From: JAJPJX01 sp964568355
Lineage (GTDB): Bacteria; Acidobacteriota; Terriglobia; Bryobacterales; Bryobacteraceae
Assembly: GCA_964568355.1 (NCBI GenBank)
Contig: CAZMRK010000534.1
Location: forward strand, 1 to 6,834
Reading direction: 5' to 3'
DNA length: 6,834 nt
A model generated the notes under the pieces. The model saw only the letters and a list, made by a program, of their open reading frames with translations. It was not told the origin of the DNA and did no database searches. Position numbers and translations under genes: made by a program. Position 1 is the first letter of the stretch; each line of letters starts with the position of its first letter. Positions 1 to 5,710 of the stretch are shown here, piece by piece.

Positions 1-2
1 CT

Positions 3-32
3 ATCTGCGTGAATCGGCGTGCATCGGCGGTT
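3..32. repeat. Three imperfect 10-bp tandem repeats
   Basis: Three consecutive 10-bp units, ATCTGCGTGA (3-12), ATCGGCGTGC (13-22) and ATCGGCGGTT (23-32), share the pattern ATCkGCGkkn. They lie in the non-coding stretch just beyond the stop codon of the minus-strand DegT-like gene. Similar ATCTGCG-type intergenic repeats are, from memory, common in environmental bacterial genomes. No function is assigned. The array may extend left of the window. Confidence 0.6.
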
Positions 33-49
33 CCATGGTTTTGACTGTC

Positions 50-1351
50 TTACGAAGTCTTCCCCAGCGCCGCCCGGTGCGCCCACACCTTCTCGAACGC
101 CCGCGCGTACTGCTCGATCAGCTCCGGCGCCTCTCCGTGCATCAGCGGCAGGAAGAGGTGCGTCGAATTGACCTGAGCATTGCCCGCCATAGTCGCCGGA
201 ATTACCGGCAGATGGTGCCACCACTTGGCCTCGGAATAGATCCGGAACTTGTGCTGCTCCGGATAATCCCACGTGGAAGCCCGCACGCCCTCCGCCTGTA
301 ACGCCTTGATCAGCGCGCTACGCGAAAAGCCTGCCTTCGCCGCGTCCAGGAACAGCATGTTGCCGTTGTAGTAGGCCCGCTTTTGATCCCTGCGTATCCG
401 CGGCTCGCTCAGCCCGGGCAGGTGCAGCAGCCGGTCGTTCAGCCGGTGAATATTGGCCTCTACCACCGCCGTCTGCTGGTCCAGCACGCGCAGTTGCTGC
501 CGGCCCACCGCCGCCGCGAACGGATGCATGCGGTACTTCTGCCCGAATCCGGTGCCGTCATAGGCCCGCACCGGGCTGCCCGCCGGAAACTTGGGCGGGT
601 CCTCGTAGTGTCCGAAGGCCGCCGCGCGCTCGAAATACTCGCGCGTCTGGTACATCCCGATACCGCCTTCCACCGTCGGCATCACTTTGCTGGCCTGGAA
701 GCTGTACGCGCCCATCACGCCCCAGTTGCCCATCTTGCGGCCCTGCATGGAGGCGCCATGCGCCTGCGCGCAGTCCTCCATCAGGATCAGCCCTTTTTCC
801 TTGGCCCACCCGCCGATATGATCCATCTCGCAGGGCATGCCCCAGGAGTGCATCACCACCAGCGCCTTGGTGCGTGGTGTGATCTTGCGCTTGGCATCGT
901 CCAGGTCGAAGCACACCGTCTTCGGATCCACGTCGACGAACACCGGCACCAGCCCGAAGAACCGCAGCGGCAGGCAGGTGGCGAAAAAGGTATACGAGGG
1001 CACCAGGATCTCGCTCCCCGGCTCCAGGTCCAGGGCGGAATACATGCTCGTCAGCGCGCTGGTGCAGTTCATGTGCGCCTTGACGAACGGAGCCTTGGTA
1101 TACGCCTGCCACTCCTTTTCAAACAGCGGCAGTTCTTCGTAAAATCGTCCGCTATCGATCAAATCATGCAGAGCTTTCTTTTCCGCCGGACCGTATTGCG
1201 GCCAGCGGATCAGCGCGCTATGCCGATCGTCTGGAAATGTAACTGCTTTGGAGCCGCCGTCGAGCGCCAGCGCCTCCCGGGTTGCCGCCATGCCGAGCCC
1301 GGCCATCGCGGCGCCCGTAGCTTGAACAAAGTGCCTTCTGGATGGGGACAT
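50..1351 (-). CDS. DegT/DnrJ/EryC1/StrS-family PLP aminotransferase with Tat signal
   Basis: A 433-residue PLP-dependent fold-type I enzyme of the DegT/DnrJ/EryC1/StrS group, whose members usually aminate or dehydrate nucleotide-linked keto-sugars. The core motifs are visible: LVPSYTFFAT (117-126), EDCAQAHGA (192-200) with D193 expected to contact the PLP pyridine nitrogen, and YSFQASK (216-222) with K222 as the Schiff-base lysine, followed by EGG (228-230). The usual His of the SFH motif is Gln here. Residues 1-30 form a Tat signal: SRRHFVQ at 4-10, a hydrophobic Ala/Gly stretch, then Ala-Leu-Ala (27-29) as a likely cleavage site. The ATG at 1351 was chosen because it gives this complete signal; an AAAGGA lies 12 nt upstream, which is weak and rather far. 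The gene diverges from the molybdenum-hydroxylase operon. The substrate is unknown. A periplasmic location is inferred and is odd for a family whose classical substrates are cytoplasmic. Confidence 0.9.
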   Translation of the reverse strand: MSPSRRHFVQATGAAMAGLGMAATREALALDGGSKAVTFPDDRHSALIRWPQYGPAEKKALHDLIDSGRFYEELPLFEKEWQAYTKAPFVKAHMNCTSALTSMYSALDLEPGSEILVPSYTFFATCLPLRFFGLVPVFVDVDPKTVCFDLDDAKRKITPRTKALVVMHSWGMPCEMDHIGGWAKEKGLILMEDCAQAHGASMQGRKMGNWGVMGAYSFQASKVMPTVEGGIGMYQTREYFERAAAFGHYEDPPKFPAGSPVRAYDGTGFGQKYRMHPFAAAVGRQQLRVLDQQTAVVEANIHRLNDRLLHLPGLSEPRIRRDQKRAYYNGNMLFLDAAKAGFSRSALIKALQAEGVRASTWDYPEQHKFRIYSEAKWWHHLPVIPATMAGNAQVNSTHLFLPLMHGEAPELIEQYARAFEKVWAHRAALGKTS

Positions 1352-1410
1352 CCTGCCAGCTTGTCCTTTCGGCTCCACCCTACCGCCCCGCAGGCGTCCG
1401 CGCAAGGCCA

Positions 1411-1420
1411 ATACCGGTAT
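1411..1420. promoter_or_regulatory. Perfect 10-bp palindrome, possible operator
   Basis: ATACCGGTAT reads the same on both strands. It overlaps the candidate minus-strand -10 hexamer TATACC, so a bound regulator could block the DegT-like gene. Assignment as an operator is inference; no regulator family was recognised. Confidence 0.35.
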
Positions 1421-1427
1421 AACAGAG

Positions 1428-1451
1428 CTGGATATCCAATAATCTGGATAT
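1428..1451. repeat. Direct repeat CTGGATAT x2 with embedded palindrome
   Basis: CTGGATAT occurs at 1428-1435 and again at 1444-1451, 16 bp apart. The first copy is part of the perfect palindrome TGGATATCCA (1429-1438). The second copy runs into the plus-strand TATAAT. The pattern fits a full site plus a half site for a DNA-binding protein at the operon promoter, but the binding protein is unknown. Confidence 0.45.
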
Positions 1452-1454
1452 AAT
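1449..1454 (+). promoter_or_regulatory. Candidate -10 hexamer for the Mo-hydroxylase operon
   Basis: TATAAT matches the sigma-70 -10 consensus exactly and lies 86 bp before the GTG start of the Fe-S subunit gene. No good -35 is seen 16-18 bp upstream, where the sequence reads roughly gagctg. The overlapping CTGGATAT repeat suggests that an activator may substitute or a repressor may act. The predicted transcript would have a leader of about 80 nt. Confidence 0.5.
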
Positions 1455-1472
1455 GAATACCGAACCGGAACC

Positions 1473-1508
1473 GAACCGCGCGCACGCAGCCGAAACGGAA
1501 CCGCGCGC
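1473..1508 (+). repeat. 11-bp direct repeat in the operon leader
   Basis: GAACCGCGCGC occurs at 1473-1483 and 1498-1508, 25 bp apart, in the presumed 5' untranslated leader. It is preceded by a short CCGAA/CCGGAA/CCGAA run (1460-1478). No riboswitch was recognised. It may be simple low-complexity GC-rich sequence. Confidence 0.35.
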
Positions 1509-1526
1509 GTAAGCAAGCGGTCACAA

Positions 1527-1532
1527 AAGGAG
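1527..1532 (+). promoter_or_regulatory. Shine-Dalgarno deciding the GTG start
   Basis: AAGGAG sits 8 nt before GTG at 1541. It supports this non-ATG start, which is also the start that leaves room for the complete twin-arginine signal of the Fe-S subunit. Confidence 0.8.
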
Positions 1533-1540
1533 CGCCCACC

Positions 1541-2185
1541 GTGATCACAACCAAATCCACCGAGTCTCCCGGAAAACCCAAAGCCCGCGTCTCGCGCCGT
1601 GGATTCATCCGCGGCGTCGGCGTAGGCGGCAGCGCCCTGGGGACCGGAGTCCTGGAACAGGAACTGTTCGCCAAGCCGCCCGCGGCCGGAAAAATCCTCG
1701 GCCCCGGACCGGTGCCCATTACCCTCACCGTCAACGGGAAGCCGCACCAGGTTACCGTGGAGCCGCGGGTCACCCTGTTGGACGCTCTTCGCGACCAACT
1801 GCACCTCACCGGCGCCAAGTCCAACTGCGATCGCGGCACCTGCGGCTCCTGCACCGTCCTGGTCGGCGGCATGGCTGTTTACGCCTGCGGCATGCTGGCC
1901 GTCGAAGCCCAGGGCAAAAACATCCAGACCATCGAAAGCGTCGCCGCCTCCGATCCCCTGGTCACCGCCCTGGTGCACCAGGATGGCGTGCAGTGCGGTT
2001 TCTGCACGCCGGGTTTCGTTCTGGCGGCCAAGGCCTTTCTGGCTCGTAACCCCAACCCCACCGAGGAGCAGGTAACCGGTGCGTTTGGCGGCAACATCTG
2101 CCGCTGCGGCACCTATGTTCCCATCCGCAAGGCCGTGCTGGAAGCCGCGGCCCAGGGCAAAGGAGGAAAAAATGGCCGTCTATAG
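1541..2185 (+). CDS. Molybdenum hydroxylase [2Fe-2S] subunit with Tat signal (PaoA/YagT-like)
   Basis: A 214-residue electron-transfer subunit of a xanthine dehydrogenase/aldehyde oxidase-family enzyme. It should pass electrons from the molybdenum centre to FAD through two [2Fe-2S] clusters. The plant-type ferredoxin domain (about 58-130) has C96, C101, C104 and C116 (Cx4Cx2Cx11C). The helical domain (about 135-205) has C152, C155, C187 and C189 (Cx2Cx31CxC). All eight ligands are present at the usual spacing. The extended N-terminus carries SRRGFIR (18-24) followed by a weakly hydrophobic Gly-rich stretch, a Tat signal as in E. coli PaoA. The GTG start has a good Shine-Dalgarno. The 3' end overlaps the Mo-subunit gene by 14 nt in another frame, so the two are probably translationally coupled. 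Family and role are clear; the substrate of the complex is not. Confidence 0.95.
   Translation: MITTKSTESPGKPKARVSRRGFIRGVGVGGSALGTGVLEQELFAKPPAAGKILGPGPVPITLTVNGKPHQVTVEPRVTLLDALRDQLHLTGAKSNCDRGTCGSCTVLVGGMAVYACGMLAVEAQGKNIQTIESVAASDPLVTALVHQDGVQCGFCTPGFVLAAKAFLARNPNPTEEQVTGAFGGNICRCGTYVPIRKAVLEAAAQGKGGKNGRL
2161..2166 (+). promoter_or_regulatory. Shine-Dalgarno of the Mo-subunit gene, inside the preceding gene
   Basis: AGGAGG lies 5 nt before ATG at 2172 and within the last codons of the Fe-S subunit gene. It selects this start over an in-frame ATG at 2079, whose extra 31 residues are only the out-of-frame reading of the conserved Fe-S domain. Confidence 0.85.
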
Positions 2186-4304
2186 CTGGCCTCCCATGGA
2201 CCAACGCAAGGTCATCGGGACCCGCGTCGACCGCGTCGATGCCGTCGAGAAAATCACCGGCAAGGCGCGCTACCCCTACGACGTGCAGTTGCCGGACATG
2301 CTTCACGCCGCCCTGCTGACCTGCCCCCACGCCCACGCCCGCGTGCGCACCCTCGATGTCAGCGAGGCGCAGCATGCCGAAGGCGTCGCGGCCATTGAAG
2401 TCATGGCCAAGCCGGGTACCGAGATCCAGTGGGCGGGCGCCGAAGTCGTCGCCATCGCCGCCGCCACTCCGGACCAGGCTCGCGATGCCGTGCGTAAGAT
2501 CCGCGTGGAATACGAGATGCTGCCCCACCTGGTCCACGAGGAAGATCTCTCCAAGACCGGCAGCCGCGCCAAGGCCGCCGGCGAGCAGGTTTCCGGCGAC
2601 ATCGAAGCGGCCTTTCGCGGCGCGGAAGTCGTCTCCGAAGGACAGTACGGTATCCCCGTGCTCGTGCACTGCACCCCGGAGACCCACGGACAGGTGATTC
2701 AGTGGAATGGCGGCGACGCCGAGGTCTGGCCCAGCACCCAGGGCGTCTGCACCTATGCCCAGGACCTCTCCCGTCCGCTGGCCATCCCCGTGAACCAGAT
2801 TCACGTCCATATGGACCACATGGGCGGCGGATTTGGCAGCAAGTTCCCCTCCGACGTCTGGGCCATCGCCGGGGCGCATCTCTCCAGGATGTGCGGCGGC
2901 AAGCCGGTGCGGCTCTTCCTCGACCGCGCCACCGACGTCACCATCGCCGGCAATCGGCCCTCGGCCTTCGCCAAAATCAAGCTGGCCGCGAAGAAAGACG
3001 GCACCATCACCGCCTGGCAGTCCGAATCCTGGGCCACCGGCGGAGTCACCGGAGGAGGTATGCCGCCTCTGCCCTATGTTTTCACCGAGATTCCCAACCG
3101 CAAGCTCAATCACACCGCGGTTTCGCTCAACACCGGCGGCTCGCGAGCCTGGCGCGCGCCCAATCATCCCCAGGCTTCCTTCCTGACCTGCGCCGCCATG
3201 GAAGATCTGGCCGCCAAGCTCCGCATGGATCCCATGGACCTGTTCGCCCGCAACGCGGACTATACCGCCCGCGCCGAGGTCTATCGCGCCCAGCTTCGCA
3301 AAGCAGCCGAGGCCTCGGAGTGGAAAAAGTCCTGGCATCCTCGCGGCGATTCCGGCTCCGGTCCGGTGAAGCGCGGCCTGGGCCTGGGTGTCGGCACCTG
3401 GGGAGGTGCCGGACAGGCCGTAGGCTGCCGTACCACCATCCATCCCGACGGCATGGTGGACCTGGAACTTGGCATCCAGGATCTCGGCACCGGAACCCGC
3501 ACCGTCATCGTCATGGTGGCCTCGGAGACGCTGACCATCCCGCTTAGCTCCATCAACCTGAAAATCGGCGACAACAAGTATCCGCCCGGCCAGGCCTCCG
3601 GCGGCTCCACCACCGTGGGCGGGGTCTCCTCGGCCACACGCAAATCCACCATCAACGCTCTCGCCAAACTGTTCGACGTCGTCGCTCCCGTGCTCGGAGT
3701 TCCGCCGGCGCAGCTCGAAGTTTCCGACGGCCTGGTGCGCGTGGTCGGCAATCCCGCCAGGAGCCTGAGCTGGAAGGCGGCCTGCCAGAAGCTTCCGGAA
3801 AACCTGGTGGCCATGGGCGAAAACAACCCGCGCAACACGCTCGGCCTGAATACCGGCGGCGTCGGTGGCGTCCAGGTGGCCGACGTCTCGGTGGATATCG
3901 AGACCGGCATCGTCAAGATGAATCGCCTGGTGGCCGTGCACGATTGCGGCCTGGTCATCAATCCCAAGACCGCCGAAAGCCAGATCTACGGCGCCTGCAC
4001 CATGTCCATCGGCGGAGCGCTGTATGAAGAGCGCGTCATCGATCAGCTCACCGGCCGGGTGCTCAACCCCAACATGGAGTTCTACAAATTCACCGCCAAC
4101 CCCGATTTCGGCCAGATCGTTCCGATCCTGGATATCCGGCCGGAGCACGATCAGCGCGGGGTGGTCGGTCTGGGCGAGCCGCCCGTGATCCCCGGCATCG
4201 CGGCCATCGCCAATGCGGTCACCAATGCCATCGGCGTACGGGTTCCGCGCGTGCCCATGACGCCCGATCGCGTGCTGGCTGCTCTCGAAGGGAGGAACGC
4301 CTGA
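2172..4304 (+). CDS. Xanthine dehydrogenase-family molybdopterin-binding subunit (PaoC/YagR-like)
   Basis: The 710-residue catalytic subunit, expected to bind molybdopterin cofactor and hydroxylate an aldehyde or N-heterocycle. The N-terminal Ald_Xan_dh_C-type domain covers about 20-120; the cofactor-binding region follows. Visible motifs are GGGFGSK (218-224), WRAP (327-330) with R328 at the active-site arginine position, QDLGTGTRT (436-444), GQASGGSTT (473-481) and GLGEPPVIP (666-674), where E669 is the expected catalytic base. The residue after RAP is Asn where family members usually have Gly. The length is close to PaoC (about 730). It has no signal peptide, so export would depend on the Tat signal of the Fe-S subunit. 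The gene overlaps its upstream neighbour by 14 nt and the FAD-subunit gene by 1 nt. Motifs do not fix the substrate; oxidation of aromatic aldehydes by analogy with PaoABC is only a guess. Confidence 0.95.
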   Translation: MAVYSWPPMDQRKVIGTRVDRVDAVEKITGKARYPYDVQLPDMLHAALLTCPHAHARVRTLDVSEAQHAEGVAAIEVMAKPGTEIQWAGAEVVAIAAATPDQARDAVRKIRVEYEMLPHLVHEEDLSKTGSRAKAAGEQVSGDIEAAFRGAEVVSEGQYGIPVLVHCTPETHGQVIQWNGGDAEVWPSTQGVCTYAQDLSRPLAIPVNQIHVHMDHMGGGFGSKFPSDVWAIAGAHLSRMCGGKPVRLFLDRATDVTIAGNRPSAFAKIKLAAKKDGTITAWQSESWATGGVTGGGMPPLPYVFTEIPNRKLNHTAVSLNTGGSRAWRAPNHPQASFLTCAAMEDLAAKLRMDPMDLFARNADYTARAEVYRAQLRKAAEASEWKKSWHPRGDSGSGPVKRGLGLGVGTWGGAGQAVGCRTTIHPDGMVDLELGIQDLGTGTRTVIVMVASETLTIPLSSINLKIGDNKYPPGQASGGSTTVGGVSSATRKSTINALAKLFDVVAPVLGVPPAQLEVSDGLVRVVGNPARSLSWKAACQKLPENLVAMGENNPRNTLGLNTGGVGGVQVADVSVDIETGIVKMNRLVAVHDCGLVINPKTAESQIYGACTMSIGGALYEERVIDQLTGRVLNPNMEFYKFTANPDFGQIVPILDIRPEHDQRGVVGLGEPPVIPGIAAIANAVTNAIGVRVPRVPMTPDRVLAALEGRNA
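4291..4295 (+). promoter_or_regulatory. Shine-Dalgarno of the FAD-subunit gene
   Basis: GGAGG, within AAGGGAGG, lies 8 nt before the ATG at 4304. Stop and start overlap in TGATG, the classical arrangement for translational coupling of two subunits of one complex. Confidence 0.8.
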
Positions 4305-5275
4305 TGCAACCCTTTGCCTATGCCCGTCCCGATACGCTCCCCGAAGCCCTGGCTCTGCTGGGCAAACAGTGGGGCGAGGTCGAAGTTCTGGCCGGAGGCT
4401 CCGACCTGCTCGGCCTGCTCAAGGACTACGTCGTCACTCCCCAGCGTGTGGTGGATCTCAAAGGCGTCCGCGAGCTGGGGGGAATCCGCAAAACCTCTTC
4501 CGGCCTCCGCATCGGCGCCCTGGTGACTTTCGACGATCTGGCCGAAAACGCTGCCGTTCGCGCCGACTATCCGGCGCTGACGGCCGCTGCCCGCGGTGTG
4601 GCCAGCCCGCAGATCCGCAACGTGGGAACCGTCGCCGGCGATCTCTGCCAGCGTCCCCGCTGCTGGTACTTCCGGCTCGGCTACGGCCTGCTGGCTCGCG
4701 GCAAGGACGGCAAAAGCCTGGTCCAGGACGGTGATAATCGTTACCACGCCATCCTCGGCAACCAGGGGCCGGCCAAGTTCGTCAGTGCCTCCAGCCTGGG
4801 ACCGGCGTTGATCGCGCTCGGAGCCCAGCTCCGGCTGGCCTCGTCCGGCAGTTCTCGCCTGATCCCGGCGGAGAAGTTCTTCGTCACTCCCGAAAACGAA
4901 AGCCAGCGCGAAACAGCTCTGCAACCCGGCGAGATCGTCTCGGAAATCCTCCTGCCTCCCGCCCGGGGAATCCGCAGCGCGACTTACGAAGTCCGCCAGA
5001 AAGAATCGCTCGATTGGCCCCTCGCCGCCGCCGCGGTCGCGGTCCAGAAAAAAGGAGAGACCGTAGCGCGAGCCCGCATCGTGCTGGGCCACGTAGCCCC
5101 CATCCCCTGGGTAGCCACCCAGGCGGAACGCGCGCTCGCCGGCCGTCCCATCACGCCGGAAAGCATCGAAGTGGCGGCCCAGTCCGCCGTAGCCGAAGCC
5201 ACCCCGCTAAGCGGAAACGAATACAAAGTCCAACTAACCAAAGTAGCCGTAAAACGGGCACTTCTGGCGTTGTAG
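4304..5275 (+). CDS. Molybdenum hydroxylase FAD-binding subunit with degenerate [4Fe-4S] insertion (PaoB/YagS-like)
   Basis: A 323-residue flavoprotein subunit, expected to receive electrons from the [2Fe-2S] clusters and pass them to an acceptor. The FAD_binding_5-type domain (about 1-215) shows LAGGSDLLGLLK (29-40) and SPQIRNVGTVAGDLCQ (101-116). A CO_deh_flav_C-type domain follows (about 218-320) with the typical ESLDWPLAAAAVA (234-246). Residues 117-160 correspond to the insertion that in PaoB and 4-hydroxybenzoyl-CoA reductase beta carries an extra [4Fe-4S] cluster. It retains RPRCWYF and DNRYHAILG, but of the four cluster cysteines only C120 is in place; C115 lies nearby. An intact cluster is therefore unlikely. 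No signal peptide is present. The gene is last in the operon, unlike the middle position of paoB in E. coli. No chaperone gene of the PaoD/XdhC type follows in the window. Confidence 0.93.
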   Translation: MQPFAYARPDTLPEALALLGKQWGEVEVLAGGSDLLGLLKDYVVTPQRVVDLKGVRELGGIRKTSSGLRIGALVTFDDLAENAAVRADYPALTAAARGVASPQIRNVGTVAGDLCQRPRCWYFRLGYGLLARGKDGKSLVQDGDNRYHAILGNQGPAKFVSASSLGPALIALGAQLRLASSGSSRLIPAEKFFVTPENESQRETALQPGEIVSEILLPPARGIRSATYEVRQKESLDWPLAAAAVAVQKKGETVARARIVLGHVAPIPWVATQAERALAGRPITPESIEVAAQSAVAEATPLSGNEYKVQLTKVAVKRALLAL

Positions 5276-5276
5276 C

Positions 5277-5315
5277 GCCCGATTTATCGGGCCGCGTCGA
5301 GACTCCTCTCGACGC
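5277..5315 (+). repeat. Two adjacent hairpins directly after the operon stop codon
   Basis: The first inverted repeat pairs GCCCGAT (5277-5283) with ATCGGGC (5286-5292) and begins one base after the TAG of the FAD-subunit gene. The second pairs GCGTCGAG (5294-5301) with CTCGACGC (5308-5315) around a 6-nt loop. No T-run follows, so these are not typical intrinsic terminators. They could protect the mRNA 3' end or be a REP-like repeat. Confidence 0.6.
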
Positions 5316-5322
5316 CAGTCAC

Positions 5323-5344
5323 CGCAAATCTGTAAATATTTGCG
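5323..5344. repeat. 7-bp inverted repeat, AT-rich
   Basis: CGCAAAT (5323-5329) pairs with ATTTGCG (5338-5344) around an 8-nt loop. It is the third member of the inverted-repeat series. No function is assigned. Confidence 0.45.
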
Positions 5345-5417
5345 CCCGCTTTTCTATTACTTACAGCCAAACCGCCGGCTCCGCCTTACTCTGCCCAGTT
5401 ACTCTGAAATCGAAAGA

Positions 5418-5438
5418 GCTGCCCTTCGCCGGGGCAGC
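5418..5438. repeat. 7-bp GC-rich inverted repeat
   Basis: GCTGCCC (5418-5424) pairs with GGGCAGC (5432-5438) around a 7-nt loop. No T-run follows. No function is assigned. Confidence 0.5.
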
Positions 5439-5457
5439 CACGAAAAACGCAGTAGTT

Positions 5458-5469
5458 GGTGGGCCCACC
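5458..5469. repeat. Perfect 12-bp palindrome
   Basis: GGTGGGCCCACC is a perfect palindrome with no loop, so it is more plausible as a protein-binding or REP-type sequence than as an RNA hairpin. Confidence 0.45.
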
Positions 5470-5497
5470 CGAGTTTCAACGTCACAGGCGTAACTGC

Positions 5498-5536
5498 GCT
5501 CCCTCTCCGCAAAGAGAGGGAGCAGGGATCGATCCC
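5498..5536. repeat. 10-bp perfect hairpin followed by 12-bp palindrome
   Basis: GCTCCCTCTC (5498-5507) pairs perfectly with GAGAGGGAGC (5514-5523) around the loop CGCAAA. One base later comes the perfect palindrome GGGATCGATCCC (5525-5536). The hairpin is strong but lacks a downstream T-tract, so a terminator role is uncertain. Confidence 0.6.
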
Positions 5537-5562
5537 GCAAACAGAAAATCAGGAAATACCAC

Positions 5563-5597
5563 CGGAAGAAGAGCCGGTTTTCCGGCTCTTTCTTCCG
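5563..5597 (+). terminator. Probable intrinsic terminator
   Basis: A long stem pairs 5563-5577 (CGGAAGAAGAGCCGG) with 5582-5597 (CCGGCTCTTTCTTCCG), with one bulged T and the loop TTTT. A GC-rich top and a purine-rich 5' arm opposite a T-rich 3' arm give the usual shape of a rho-independent terminator, followed by the pyrimidine run CCCTTTCCCCC. It is about 290 nt beyond the FAD-subunit stop and would isolate the operon from the aminotransferase gene. It lacks a pure T-run outside the stem. Confidence 0.65.
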
Positions 5598-5704
5598 CCC
5601 TTTCCCCCGCCTATATAGCCGCAGTGTCTCCAAATCCATCCAAGAGGCTGGAATTCGCCCGCCTTCTCACCCTCCTCTCAGGCCTTTCGCCATCGCCTCC
5701 ACGT

Positions 5705-5710
5705 TATAAT
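5705..5710 (+). promoter_or_regulatory. Consensus -10 close to the start of the aminotransferase gene
   Basis: TATAAT is an exact -10 hexamer ending 12 nt before ATG 5723. Transcription would start about 5716-5720, leaving a leader of roughly 3-7 nt. No Shine-Dalgarno lies between the hexamer and the ATG, and no good -35 is seen 17 bp upstream. This points to a leaderless or nearly leaderless mRNA. Confidence 0.5.

Larger units (their letters stand above)
1352..1540. promoter_or_regulatory. Divergent promoter region between DegT-like gene and Mo-hydroxylase operon
   Basis: These 189 bp separate two divergent genes and must hold the promoters of both. The core at about 1411-1460 is clearly AT-rich against GC-rich surroundings. 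It contains two perfect palindromes, a spaced direct repeat and a consensus -10 hexamer, each listed separately. On the minus strand TATACC (1421 down to 1416) is a possible -10 for the DegT-like gene, without a convincing -35. The proximity of these elements allows co-regulation, but no known operator was recognised. Confidence 0.6.

Noticed and set aside
383..1453. Open frame of 356 codons on the plus strand opposite the DegT-like gene
   Set aside because: It is rich in Arg, His, Gln and Pro, has no ribosome site or motif, and overlaps a well-supported PLP enzyme on the other strand.
1352..1978. Upstream extension of the DegT-like frame to 642 residues
   Set aside because: The added 209 residues run antisense through the Fe-S subunit gene and the promoter region and have no domain. 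The ATG at 1351 begins a proper Tat signal.
2079..2171. Earlier in-frame ATG for the Mo subunit
   Set aside because: It lies inside the conserved Fe-S domain of the previous gene in another frame. AGGAGG directly before the ATG at 2172 marks the real start.
1962..4148. Very long open frame (728 codons) on the minus strand opposite the Fe-S and Mo subunit genes
   Set aside because: Its translation is rich in Gly, Ala, Asp and His with no family motif. It is the antisense shadow of a GC-rich gene whose plus-strand reading has all catalytic motifs.
5277..5597. CRISPR array or attachment site
   Set aside because: The inverted repeats differ from one another and are not regularly spaced direct repeats. 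No integrase, tRNA or target-site duplication is visible.
5340..5639. Two 92-codon frames, one on each strand, in the intergenic region
   Set aside because: They have no motif and no ribosome site and run through the inverted repeats. Their translations look like random sequence.
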